Notes under the pieces: generated by a model
The model's input: the letters and a program-made list of their open reading frames with translations, nothing else
What the model was told of the DNA's origin: nothing
The model's database searches: none
Translations under genes and position numbers: made by a program
Shown here: piece by piece, positions 11,301 to 17,430 of the stretch
Position numbering within the stretch: position 1 is the stretch's first letter
Layout: each line of letters opens with the position of its first letter
Source: a virus
Length of the DNA stretch: 29,152 nucleotides
Virus record (IMG/VR): IMGVR_UViG_3300034120_001601
Location: 1 to 29,152 of that record
Direction: 5' to 3' (one strand)

Positions 11301-13150
11301 AGTTTTCTCATTGCAGCCTCTTGGCTAGTGAATGATAATGTAAGGTTGTCTACTCCTAATTTAGCCGCCATAACCTCTGCATTAAGAAGTTCAAATTTAT
11401 CTACTCTAAGCCCAGCCATTCTTGCCCCAAGACGCATGATAACCATGCCAATCTTTAAACCATTGGCAATAAGGTTTCCAAATAGACCCACCAACATGAT
11501 AATTGGACCTGCAAGAGCGGTTAAAGCAACAACATATTTAGTAAAATTCTTTACTGGTTCTGGTAAAGCCTGGAAGAAATCAGCAAATATTCTAACCCCC
11601 TCTCCAATTTTTTGGAAAATGGGAATTAATGTTTCAGTTAGGACTTCGCCAAGAGGCATAACTGCATTCTTTAAATCTTCTATGGCTCTTTGGAATCTAA
11701 CAGCAGTTGATTCTGTAAGTGTCTTAATTTCTTGATTTGCAACTGCCGCTAATTCTGTAGAACTCTTTGCAGCAAGTTCTAATACTGCCTGCGTCTGTGA
11801 GCCAGTTTTTCCAATATTATCAAAAAGGGCTGAAATTCTAGCAAATTGGTACTTACCAAAAATTTGTTCAATAACTCTTGCACGACCAAAATCGTCCAGT
11901 CCTGATAGAGCATTTTGCATAGCAAAAATAGTAGGCATCAGTTGCCCTTTGTTTGCCTCTACTATACTCACTAAATCAATTCCAAATTTCTTTGCCACCT
12001 CACTTGCTTGTTTTGTTGGATTGATAAGTGATGCTAAACCAGATTTTAATGCATTTGCTGCTTCTGCTGCTGGAATACCGCCTTCACGCATAGCAACAAG
12101 AAGTGCTGCTAGGTCTTCTACATCTCCGCCAAGACTTCTAACAACAGGGCCAACCTTAGGAATAGCAGTTGCTAAATCCTCTAGTGTTGCAGATGTTTGG
12201 TTTTCTACAGCATTCAAGAAGTTGATAGATTCTGCTAATTCATTAGTATTCAATTTAAATGCTGACTGAAGAGCCAGAGTAGCCTTCATAGCCTCTTGTC
12301 TATCTACTTCACCTAATACTGCTAACCTTGTCGTCTGTTGGACAGATTCCATTAACTGTTCGCCTTCTGCTCCTGTGGCAGCAATATCGGCGGCGAGAGC
12401 AGCGGTTTCTTGAGCAGCAATACCATATGTACGAGAAATATCAAAGGCTAGTTGCTTTACCTGTTCTCTCATGCGAGAAGTAGATTCACTAATAGCGCCG
12501 CCAAGATCAGACCCATAAACCTTTTGGAACCTTGTTAATTCTTTATCCAAGTCTCGGAATTGTTTAGACGTAACCGCAGCAAGCATAGCAAGGGGTAAAG
12601 TAAAACCTACCATAAGTTGACGACCAGCCCACTGAGTATTTTTGCCCCAGTTAAGCATGGAAGTCGCACCATTATCAATTAATTGATTAAATATAGAGAA
12701 TTTTTGAGCAGCCATAGCAGCAGATGTTCCCGTTGCAGAAAGTGCAGCGGGGGTCATCATCATTGCCTGTCCTCCACCAACGGGAACAGCAACAGACTGT
12801 TGATACTTTACTTGCTGTTCAGCAAGTCGTTTCATCAAACTATTTTGTTTTGTATATCCTGCAATTGCTTCACGAAATGACTCACGCATTGTAAGTTTAT
12901 TGGCGGCAATTTGTTTTCCAAAATTTTCTACGGCATTATGGGCCTGTACCATTTGAGTGGTAAAGCCGCCAATATTTCCAACATCTCTCGCAAATGCTCC
13001 AGCAAGATTTCTTTGAGCAGAAAGAGCAGATTTATCAAGGGTATTAAATGCAGCAGTAAGGCCAGCAATTTGCCCTGTTAAAGCCTTAATTTGCGCCTGA
13101 GCAGGCGACAAATTAGCATTATAAGTTATGACGGAATTAATGTTAGCCAA
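5339..13150 (-). CDS. Tape measure protein with lysozyme-like and NlpC/P60 domains
   Basis: 2603 residues, the largest gene here, beginning with TTG and overlapping the chaperone stop by 8 bases. Residues about 170-470 match the TP901-type tape measure core (GKNTQWAGRQLMVGFTLPLA, FRDLDKELTRF). Hydrophobic stretches lie at about 530-565 and 1345-1375, and a highly charged coiled coil at about 1720-1940. Near the C-terminus are a transglycosylase/lysozyme-like domain with MRESNG (candidate acid Glu2136) and DTGLFQIN, then an NlpC/P60 peptidase domain with WDCSG (Cys2366) and KHISMYAG (His2440). A motif of the form GPGGxxSDxIPAxLSNGEYV appears at about 665, 2045 and 2490, flanking these domains. 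Collagen-like PGK and NKPGAG repeats link the two. The protein sets tail length, and the enzyme domains probably open peptidoglycan during DNA entry. Confidence 0.95.
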   Translation of the reverse strand: MANINSVITYNANLSPAQAQIKALTGQIAGLTAAFNTLDKSALSAQRNLAGAFARDVGNIGGFTTQMVQAHNAVENFGKQIAANKLTMRESFREAIAGYTKQNSLMKRLAEQQVKYQQSVAVPVGGGQAMMMTPAALSATGTSAAMAAQKFSIFNQLIDNGATSMLNWGKNTQWAGRQLMVGFTLPLAMLAAVTSKQFRDLDKELTRFQKVYGSDLGGAISESTSRMREQVKQLAFDISRTYGIAAQETAALAADIAATGAEGEQLMESVQQTTRLAVLGEVDRQEAMKATLALQSAFKLNTNELAESINFLNAVENQTSATLEDLATAIPKVGPVVRSLGGDVEDLAALLVAMREGGIPAAEAANALKSGLASLINPTKQASEVAKKFGIDLVSIVEANKGQLMPTIFAMQNALSGLDDFGRARVIEQIFGKYQFARISALFDNIGKTGSQTQAVLELAAKSSTELAAVANQEIKTLTESTAVRFQRAIEDLKNAVMPLGEVLTETLIPIFQKIGEGVRIFADFFQALPEPVKNFTKYVVALTALAGPIIMLVGLFGNLIANGLKIGMVIMRLGARMAGLRVDKFELLNAEVMAAKLGVDNLTLSFTSQEAAMRKLVAIMSQYQTSLRQLATTNPALFIPGAIPGRGGSVPIKRQSGSSRPEFVPGSGRGDKIPAMLEPGEFIVNRAATEKYAPVLMQMNRGTLQGFQQGTQLSHLYSAKDQNVGSLLQLPFLDQGARAMLMLIQSIHGADFQVKTYSNAVVGLSTTLNQSMERGEASIEMFRREISDTGMAFDPLREQLRVMISETGEFNGDLNLAEQAVGSFAQQMRAQAAGFKGSTFNAAQLESMSMAALAGVSDPRQRAALMRLFETPTAFSAGRGLTASNMYMFGQASGVPMYSGGEGKSKRIYAQLGPEEYLGVRPRSERIPLGNMPTYQGAQISPLSFALPVGARPLSQPYSTPTMYTPEGQRITKSMASSMGGTQRELFMKQIETNAATFIDDLAKAFVSTVARTLEAASPSKRADREMAIQGKNFGDGASQGFIKGYKSSAAGKPIISGPVGGTGIESISNAQKIAQADQSILKMKTLQQKFTADRVRTEIELGVLDDRLLQIRNSETMTAQEKLRATLALNQERIALEKTHQTALQNETRIQNIINGHKQRIADADQAQARSEQEEAKNAARRATASMVSPGGLYGPGGYAAFGTVGRMPKPEDVQSGPGDSLIDAMGELDLEKDDQDTRKKGRMGSLSSGGTNALLGLSMLTSTMTMFSGASGDAANKLMMFSTALMTATMAAQMFGGMGIGGAMVGGVKKIGGGLTSLGGKLAPAGRHAAPGLLSRGLMGAGGALAGGGAAAAGTVAAVAIPLVITAAGLYMYKKSLDEAKEKANAAFAEPTKTAEFFGKTIDGLGNALENIQAAGVSKELSSINSELRMAVSEDYAGLIEKLKTSVTTVGAADLGAAYTKMIISGMSAEEAQDSIKAIAAEAGYKGGIAFASAFSNGLLEAKTIEEAYQQTIDNISPESVAGQQTAASEAMKQQAIANPGLYGRSTPQVASRNFKNVLAGGPEFVQALKSSIEISQTAPELVAQNLDKIRESYLALNEDAGDILGLGTSAREMAFDEFKNMMGELDDPVINQLLDQLQNSTAETQALAIQMTALGVPLAEAKNRAGQFDDALARAAIDNASRLAQLEVAVDDAKQALLDFADSGPITAALDKIGNSVEVMQEKIKDYAKSREDEREAVEESFEAEQKSREDSIEAIQDEMETKRESFDEEMDQLDEKSDKIKKSSDAYIKSLQKNQKADSFYAQQRKTAFGALQKLASGDVFGFLQEREAMSEDARQFSYDQTIEGIEEKTDLELEAIDKVRERRQQEQDEYEKMMEDKIDGVQKLMDKESEMHENNMKAFDDETEEHSTQLERRLANRTSNNTRAKNLIDDIKEGETKSYREVTRVFGEETGKRYEELVKAEMAALQLKLQAQVSAKDIELKAAEQQLIDIYNSLIGFGNIPSNYQSATTYQTVSQTVGIPGFVSPPPIPRRASGGSIKGPGGPKSDVIPALLSNGEYVIQASSVSKYGKGMMDTINAGKFAEGGIVKLDKDLLESEGVSVKTARNTVKSIVDGGWPDDRVRLAYAIAMRESNGNPNAFSRYSPTNSDTGLFQINEKAYGGQRWFDLNKLKDPVYNSSMAYKYVSRKGEFFLPWALTPQFNGKTGWDWSYYANSSYFAPGSEARNETIRRTELFWNSFKGLNNKGNTGNNPGAGNKPGAGNKPGAGIGPLSSTIQGPGGGEGSRSSSRVQFGKASPQFVTGRMLPIPSRPGKPGKPGKPEKPGNGGGSRGNTDGALAVAFAKQQLGEPYVSNSDGPDSWDCSGLTAAAYNQGVPGGSTKYALASYSTSQADRLRIVARRTSGNPGDGGMPEIPNKFSVGDLLYFTNTPYPESYKHISMYAGNGQVIEAGNPVKMSPLNNDFNKKYFTFGGPPKARLAAGGMVLGLGGPRSDSIPAMLSNGEYVVKASSVAKYGKSFLDQVNAGSFSLNQDTSSMAQPAFNLPSMSTNSSNVNNYGGNSSNNVRIIINGAGGKSAAAIANKVASMINSSGNRRNHSRSI
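6176..6210. repeat. 9-bp tandem repeat encoding PGK triplets
   Basis: Consecutive ctttcctgg units encode collagen-like PGKPGKPGK within the same inter-domain linker of the tape measure protein. Confidence 0.8.
6337..6394. repeat. 18-bp tandem repeat in the tape measure gene
   Basis: Three near-identical 18-bp units (ttaccagccccaggttta) encode GNKPGAG repeats. They form a flexible linker between the lysozyme-like and NlpC/P60 domains. Confidence 0.8.
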
Positions 13151-13831
13151 GAACTGTACCCTCCGCTATTTTATATTCTACTCCCATGTCTGGAGTGAAA
13201 CCTTGGCTAATAGCACCCGCCATATCTCTATTGCCAGTCAAGCGCGCCACCGCTCTTGCCTGGATTTCCTCAATAGTGGGCACCCTGTCACTCTTTTGCT
13301 CACTGGTATCGCTATCATCTTTCTCATCAATATCGATTCCTTGCAGAGCAGCCATAAACTTTTGCCTCCTACGTTCAGATTCATATACTGCTTTTAGTGT
13401 TGCAGCAAGTTCTGGCATTGATAGCGACGATTCAAGTTCATCGTAATCCTTCCAGTGTCCCAGAAGAAATACTTCCCCCAACATGGAGGCTAGGTCTAGA
13501 TCGTCCCAGCGAGTTCCTGAGCCGTCGCTACTAGGTTTGGGTCATTCAACTTGATATCAGCAGCAATTTCAAGAATTTTATACATAGTTTGAAGGTCTAC
13601 TGCTTCTTCAAGTTCTTCTTTTGTTTCCGCAAGATCTGGCGCGAACTGACGGAAAGCAATTGAAGTACATTTGATGAGAATGTCAAGGAACTCATCTTCG
13701 TTCTTTACATTTGATGCCTTTTGCCATTCTTTCATAACCAATCTTAGATTCTTTAGATTAAGTGGTTTTACGGTAATGGTTCGACCATCAAGAAGTTCTA
13801 ATTCAATAGTTTCATAAACTTTTGTTGCCAT
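13143..13831 (-). CDS. Tail assembly chaperone, -1 frameshift fusion (gpGT-like)
   Basis: Predicted join of 13831-13535 with 13535-13143, giving a 229-residue fusion. The first 99 codons are the upstream chaperone. At CCCAAAC the ribosome slips back one base and continues with PSSDGSGTRWDDLDLAS, then enters the frame of the downstream reading frame (113 residues from 13484). The -1 frame is open from just before the slip site to 13143. The ATG at 13484 has no convincing ribosome site, so independent translation is unlikely. The position between tail tube and tape measure is the invariant place for this gene pair, whose products coat the tape measure protein during tail assembly. The stop overlaps the tape measure start by 8 bases. 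Confidence 0.85.
13496..13831 (-). CDS. Tail assembly chaperone, short form (gpG-like)
   Basis: 111 residues, made when no frameshift occurs. The N-terminus is beta-rich (TIELELLDGRTITVKPLN) and the rest is helical and acidic, ending ELAGTI. This matches the usual small protein immediately before the frameshifted chaperone in siphophages. Translation start is supported by AAGGAG and AAAGGA just upstream of the ATG. It lies after a terminator and a new -10 box, so it may have its own transcript. Confidence 0.85.
   Translation of the reverse strand: MATKVYETIELELLDGRTITVKPLNLKNLRLVMKEWQKASNVKNEDEFLDILIKCTSIAFRQFAPDLAETKEELEEAVDLQTMYKILEIAADIKLNDPNLVATAQELAGTI
13535..13541 (-). promoter_or_regulatory. 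-1 ribosomal frameshift slippery heptamer CCCAAAC
   Basis: Read on the minus strand the sequence is C CCA AAC in the zero frame (codons GAC CCA AAC), a perfect X XXY YYZ heptamer. Slippage gives CCC AAA. Just downstream AGCGA (13529-13525) can pair with TCGCT (13512-13508), a possible weak stimulatory stem. Confidence 0.85.
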
Positions 13832-13856
13832 TTTATTCCTTTCGCTCCTTAGAAAT

Positions 13857-13862
13857 ATTATA
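13857..13862 (-). promoter_or_regulatory. Candidate -10 box before tail assembly chaperone
   Basis: TATAAT (13862 to 13857), directly after the T-tract of the preceding terminator and about 25 bases before the chaperone ATG. No clear -35 element is visible. Confidence 0.45.
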
Positions 13863-13866
13863 CATT

Positions 13867-13905
13867 AAAAATGATAAAGACGCAGCAAATACTGCGTCTT
13901 TATCA
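13867..13905 (-). terminator. Intrinsic terminator after the major tail protein
   Basis: A perfect 14-bp stem (TGATAAAGACGCAG pairing with CTGCGTCTTTATCA) with a 6-base loop at 13905-13872, followed on the minus strand by TTTTTAATG. It sits 18 bases after the tail-tube stop. Confidence 0.9.
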
Positions 13906-13922
13906 CAAAACTTATTTAGTTA

Positions 13923-14702
13923 TTAGAAAACTCTGTCGATGATCTTACCATATGCGGCGTTACCATCTGGAGCAGTGTATGAAGTTGAAGGCATAACTCG
14001 GAAGTTAATTGGGAATACTGTGGAATCGTCACGACGAACACCAACGCCAACTGCCTCTACAGAAACTGCGCGGTAGAGCATGTAAATTCTTTCTGCGCTA
14101 CCTGTTGATTGTCCTGCGGGTACTGAACCTAATTCTGCAACTGAAGTTGGAGCAGAACCAACGAAACATACTGAACGTTCTACAGGAGAAACACCCAACG
14201 CACCACCGTTAAGATGGAGTACATTCTGTGTTTGAGCAGAAGCAGTTGTTCCACCTACTGATACACCTGGAGTTGCAGATGAAGTAGTGTTAGAACCATC
14301 TGCATTAGCAATCTGATTGAATGATGCGCCAGCAGATGCGGTTAGGTAGTCACCTTCACCGCCAGCCTTACCACCAATAGCAACATAAAGATTTTCTAGA
14401 GTTGCTTCTGTAAGACTTGTTGCAACAGTAACTCTCTGAGAAGTTTTGAATAGGCGAGCAGTGTCAAGAAGTTGGTCAACCATGACGTCATTGAATGTTG
14501 GTTCAATGTTCAGGGTGACACCCTCCATTGTGTAGCCAAGATGGTACCAGTTGCCGCCAGAAACGTTAGTAACGTTTGAGGGCTTCTGTGCGGATTGAGA
14601 AGAAGATCCAACGTTAATTAGATTGTTTTCGACACCTTCTTTACCGACATAAACAACGGCAGCACCAACGATAATATTTTTTGCATTAAAGTCTCTAGCC
14701 AT
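13923..14702 (-). CDS. Major tail (tube) protein
   Basis: 259 residues, between neck genes and the chaperone pair, which is the standard place of the tube protein. It has an N-terminal NIIVGAAVVYVG strand, an EGVTLNIEPTFNDVMVDQL segment typical of tube proteins, a Gly/Ser/Thr/Ala-rich middle (about 115-165) and a C-terminal FPINFRVMPS strand. There is a very strong ribosome site (AAGGAGGTG, 7 bases before ATG), and the gene has more C- and G-ending codons than its neighbours, which fits high expression. It is followed by a strong terminator. Subunits polymerise around the tape measure protein to form the tail tube. Confidence 0.85.
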   Translation of the reverse strand: MARDFNAKNIIVGAAVVYVGKEGVENNLINVGSSSQSAQKPSNVTNVSGGNWYHLGYTMEGVTLNIEPTFNDVMVDQLLDTARLFKTSQRVTVATSLTEATLENLYVAIGGKAGGEGDYLTASAGASFNQIANADGSNTTSSATPGVSVGGTTASAQTQNVLHLNGGALGVSPVERSVCFVGSAPTSVAELGSVPAGQSTGSAERIYMLYRAVSVEAVGVGVRRDDSTVFPINFRVMPSTSYTAPDGNAAYGKIIDRVF

Positions 14703-14749
14703 TTAATTTTCACCTCCTTGGAGCGAAAAGATATTGCGCTTCCTCATAA

Positions 14750-14755
14750 ATTATA
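14750..14755 (-). promoter_or_regulatory. Candidate -10 box before the major tail protein
   Basis: TATAAT (14755 to 14750) in the 68-base gap between the preceding stop and the tail-tube start. A -35 box is not evident, so this rests on the -10 match and gene position. Confidence 0.4.
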
Positions 14756-14770
14756 TTATCATGTTAGAGA

Positions 14771-15280
14771 TTATTTTGTGTATTCATAGCATATTTTCAA
14801 GCATGTAATAAACTTAGGTTTAAAACTATCAATTCTTTTTTCATCGGCAATATAACTGTCCTGGTCTACAGTTATATATTTAAATTTAATTGTTGGGCGA
14901 GCGCTTAAAAGGTGTCTGTTAACATCCTGGGCAGACTCGTCAAATCTTTCCAGAGCATCAACTATATAATTTTTTATATAAAAAATTTGTGGCAGATCCC
15001 CGACAATAATATAATCTACCTCTTCCTTTTGAATAGGCCAGAACGTTCCCGCCTTCCTCATAAAAATATAATCATAAAGTATGTAAGGCATTTTAGATGA
15101 GTCAACTGCTAGATTTTCACTAACTGGATAGAATGGTTTAAAATTTAAAGACGCTGATGTATAGATTGATGTGTCCCAGACTGCACTAGCCACCGCTGGC
15201 TGCCCAGCAACATTTCCTGTTGCTAAATCCCATAAATAATTATTTATATGAACAACCGCTAATTCTCTTGGATCAGACAT
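14771..15280 (-). CDS. Tail terminator / tail completion-type protein
   Basis: The start was placed at the ATG at 15280 (MSDPRELAVVHINNYLWDL), giving 169 residues. This ATG overlaps the upstream stop as ATGTCTGA, whereas the longer frame from 15340 would need a 68-base overlap. Its place, directly before the tail tube and after the gp10-like gene, is where tail terminator or minor tail completion proteins lie in siphophages. It contains an EVDYIIVGDLPQIFYIKNYIV segment reminiscent of the beta-alpha fold of such proteins. The exact role is inferred from position; no catalytic motif is seen. Confidence 0.6.
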   Translation of the reverse strand: MSDPRELAVVHINNYLWDLATGNVAGQPAVASAVWDTSIYTSASLNFKPFYPVSENLAVDSSKMPYILYDYIFMRKAGTFWPIQKEEVDYIIVGDLPQIFYIKNYIVDALERFDESAQDVNRHLLSARPTIKFKYITVDQDSYIADEKRIDSFKPKFITCLKICYEYTK

Positions 15281-15977
15281 AGTATGTTGATACACCTCCA
15301 GCAATTTGATCTGAATCTCTTCTTGCAGAACTAATAGCATCTGAAACCATGCCTGAATTAATTCTTGGTATAGCCAGTCTTCTTTTCTCTATCATAGTTC
15401 TTTCTATCTTCTTAAAGAATCCAAATTTATCAAGTACGGTTCTTCCAGTTGTATTCATAAAGTTATTAAAGGTCTCTTCAAAGGTGCCTGCTACTTCTGG
15501 TCCGCCAGGATTTTCAACAATAGATTTTTCTGAAGTAACAAACTTTCCATCTTCTAGTTGATACTTTAAGTATTTTCCTCTTTTTGGAGTGATAATTAAA
15601 GTTTTTCCTTCTTCCATAACTTCTGCTTTATTTGGGAAGTTATATCCATTTCTATTTGGTTCTTTTGCAACAGTAAAATTATATGTTATTACAGCGGAGT
15701 CTCCAACATTAGACACTGTTCCTTTAAATAAACGAGAATTTGTTTTACCTGTTTTATTAAACTCATAAACATGGTGGTATGCACTAGGAGTTTGTCTAGC
15801 ACGCTGATCAAGATACTGGTCAAAATAATTTTTAATTATGAAGGCTGCGCCGCGAGTTATTTTTTGTTTATTTGCTGGATTTTGGTATAAGTTTGTGATC
15901 ATTGTACTATCATAGTTAGACAAGGCTAAAACTTTTTCAGAAAACATACCAGTGTTAAATGCTTTTAATTTAGCCAT
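15273..15977 (-). CDS. HK97 gp10-like neck or tail component
   Basis: 234 residues, starting at an ATG that overlaps the previous stop as TAATG. It carries a basic middle region and helices ending in ERTMIEKRRLAIPRINSG. Order in the cluster (connector, closure, this, terminator, tube) matches the gp10-like protein position of HK97-type siphophages. Sequence-level family support is weak, so function is from context only. Confidence 0.55.
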   Translation of the reverse strand: MAKLKAFNTGMFSEKVLALSNYDSTMITNLYQNPANKQKITRGAAFIIKNYFDQYLDQRARQTPSAYHHVYEFNKTGKTNSRLFKGTVSNVGDSAVITYNFTVAKEPNRNGYNFPNKAEVMEEGKTLIITPKRGKYLKYQLEDGKFVTSEKSIVENPGGPEVAGTFEETFNNFMNTTGRTVLDKFGFFKKIERTMIEKRRLAIPRINSGMVSDAISSARRDSDQIAGGVSTYYV

Positions 15978-16417
15978 TAAACATCTATCCTTTGTATTTC
16001 TTGACGCATTAGCACTGTTTCATATTCAATAACGCTGCCATCAAAATTTAATAGGGGGGTGCTTCCTCTAGGTTCAAATATGGTAGAGCCCTGAAATCCA
16101 CCATCTGAAGATGGATCTTGGTTTTCAAGAAAAATAATTCCCTGAGAGTTTCTTACTCTAACAACTCTTCTATCTGATGGAATAATTTCTGAGGCTCTTA
16201 CTTTAACCATAGAATGTAATATATTTAAATAATTGTTAACTTCTACTGCTGTTGAATTTTCCCCTACACCTTTTCTTACTACGCCTCTAGCAACACAATT
16301 AATTGTTTTTTCTAGAGCCCATGACTTTACCACAGCACCAGTAGAATCCTGAGATATGGTTGGCTTGTAGATATCGGCCTTCATGTTGTATGATGTAGAC
16401 GGTATGCATCCACTCAT
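15977..16417 (-). CDS. Head closure (stopper)-type protein
   Basis: 146 residues, abutting the connector stop (its ATG at 16417 is the next base). It has an N-terminal KADIYKPTISQDSTGAVVKSW segment, the usual opening of head-tail joining or closure proteins (a strand with a DSTGA turn). The remainder is beta-rich. It probably seals the portal-connector channel after packaging. It could instead be another head-tail joining protein. Confidence 0.6.
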   Translation of the reverse strand: MSGCIPSTSYNMKADIYKPTISQDSTGAVVKSWALEKTINCVARGVVRKGVGENSTAVEVNNYLNILHSMVKVRASEIIPSDRRVVRVRNSQGIIFLENQDPSSDGGFQGSTIFEPRGSTPLLNFDGSVIEYETVLMRQEIQRIDV

Positions 16418-17335
16418 TTAAATCACCATATATCTTGGTTCTCTATATGGAGCCAATAGATTGTCTACCAATAAATTACCTATACCTGTTGCGAAATCTG
16501 CATTATATTTAATATTATATGAATCATTTGAAAGTTGTGAAATATTCTTATTTCTTACATTAAAGTCATTGCATAAATAATCATTGACTAGCAGGGCAGT
16601 AGCCTCTTCTATTTCTGAAGGAATATATTCCCATCCCCAAATTCCATCAATTTTATAAGAAAAATCTTTTTTGAAAAGTCCATCATAGTAGAAGACAGAA
16701 AACTTTGGAAACTCTAATGTTTCTTTATTTTTTTCAGATGAATTTACTATTTTAATTCTATTAGAAGATGGTCCAATTTCAACTGGAAACTCCAGTTGTT
16801 CTGTTTCGCTATCTCTTTGATAAATTAAAATGTCATCTTCATATATTGCATCAATTCTATATATTGGGTACGGCAAAGTCAAAACATCTGTATTATTCCC
16901 ATAGACGGTTGCTGTTCTTTTTTCTTTATAAAAGTTAAAGCCAAGGTACGAATTAATGCTTAACCTTGCTCTACGCTCTAATCTTTGTAATTTGCTTGCA
17001 GAAGCAGATCCTAGAGTAGTTACATCTATTTCTGCTAGGTCAACAATTCTATTAATGGAAGCATAGGGTCTAATTAAAGAGACATATTGGATATCATTAA
17101 ATGCTCCAGATGCGCTTGTTGTTACATACTCTATTTTTAGATTTCTATCATATGCAGTTGAGTCGGCATTAAGCGTTATAGAGAATGCGGAGGATGCCCT
17201 AGGAACACCTTTACCGCCTTGAATAAATTCCTCTGTATCTAAATCATATACTTCAAAATAAACGTTGCCAGCATAGGCGCTAGCAGAATATGATAACGTT
17301 AATGGTAAATTGTCAGACCTTAGATATTCAATCAT
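16418..17335 (-). CDS. Head-tail connector (adaptor) protein with extra N-terminal domain
   Basis: 305 residues, longer than the usual 100-200 of adaptor proteins. Residues 1-90 form an added beta-rich domain (LPLTLSYSASAYAGNVYFEV). The typical adaptor part follows: a helical stretch (RLERRARLSINSYLGFNF), strands around YPIYRIDAIYED, and a C-terminal helix in WGWEYIPSEIEEATALLVND. It is the first gene after the capsid terminator and is expected to bind the portal ring. The start has only a weak ribosome site (GGCGGTG). Confidence 0.7.
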   Translation of the reverse strand: MIEYLRSDNLPLTLSYSASAYAGNVYFEVYDLDTEEFIQGGKGVPRASSAFSITLNADSTAYDRNLKIEYVTTSASGAFNDIQYVSLIRPYASINRIVDLAEIDVTTLGSASASKLQRLERRARLSINSYLGFNFYKEKRTATVYGNNTDVLTLPYPIYRIDAIYEDDILIYQRDSETEQLEFPVEIGPSSNRIKIVNSSEKNKETLEFPKFSVFYYDGLFKKDFSYKIDGIWGWEYIPSEIEEATALLVNDYLCNDFNVRNKNISQLSNDSYNIKYNADFATGIGNLLVDNLLAPYREPRYMVI

Positions 17336-17367
17336 TCAGCACCGCCGATATAAGATATTTCTATTTT

Positions 17368-17373
17368 ACTATA
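17368..17373 (-). promoter_or_regulatory. Candidate -10 box before the neck genes
   Basis: TATAGT (17373 to 17368) preceded by ATG, immediately after the capsid terminator. The context ATGTATARTA matches that of the -10 box at 13862. No -35 box is clear. Confidence 0.4.
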
Positions 17374-17383
17374 CATTGAATAT

Positions 17384-17411
17384 GGAAAAGGGGCCGATTT
17401 CTCGGCCCCTT
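17384..17411 (-). terminator. Intrinsic terminator after the major capsid protein
   Basis: A perfect 10-bp GC-rich stem (AAGGGGCCGA with TCGGCCCCTT) at 17411-17388 closed by a GAAA tetraloop as read on the minus strand. It is followed by TTCC, so the T-tract is short. It sits 19 bases after the capsid stop. Confidence 0.8.
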
Positions 17412-17430
17412 AACCAATATTAAATTTTTA

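Noticed and set aside
13143-13484. Independent second chaperone gene starting at the ATG at 13484
   Set aside because: There is no ribosome site and the frame is open back to a canonical slippery heptamer, so the frameshift fusion explains it better.
15273-15340. Longer start (ATG at 15340) for the tail terminator-type protein
   Set aside because: It would need a 68-base overlap; ATG at 15280 gives the same 8-base ATG-stop overlap seen elsewhere in the window.
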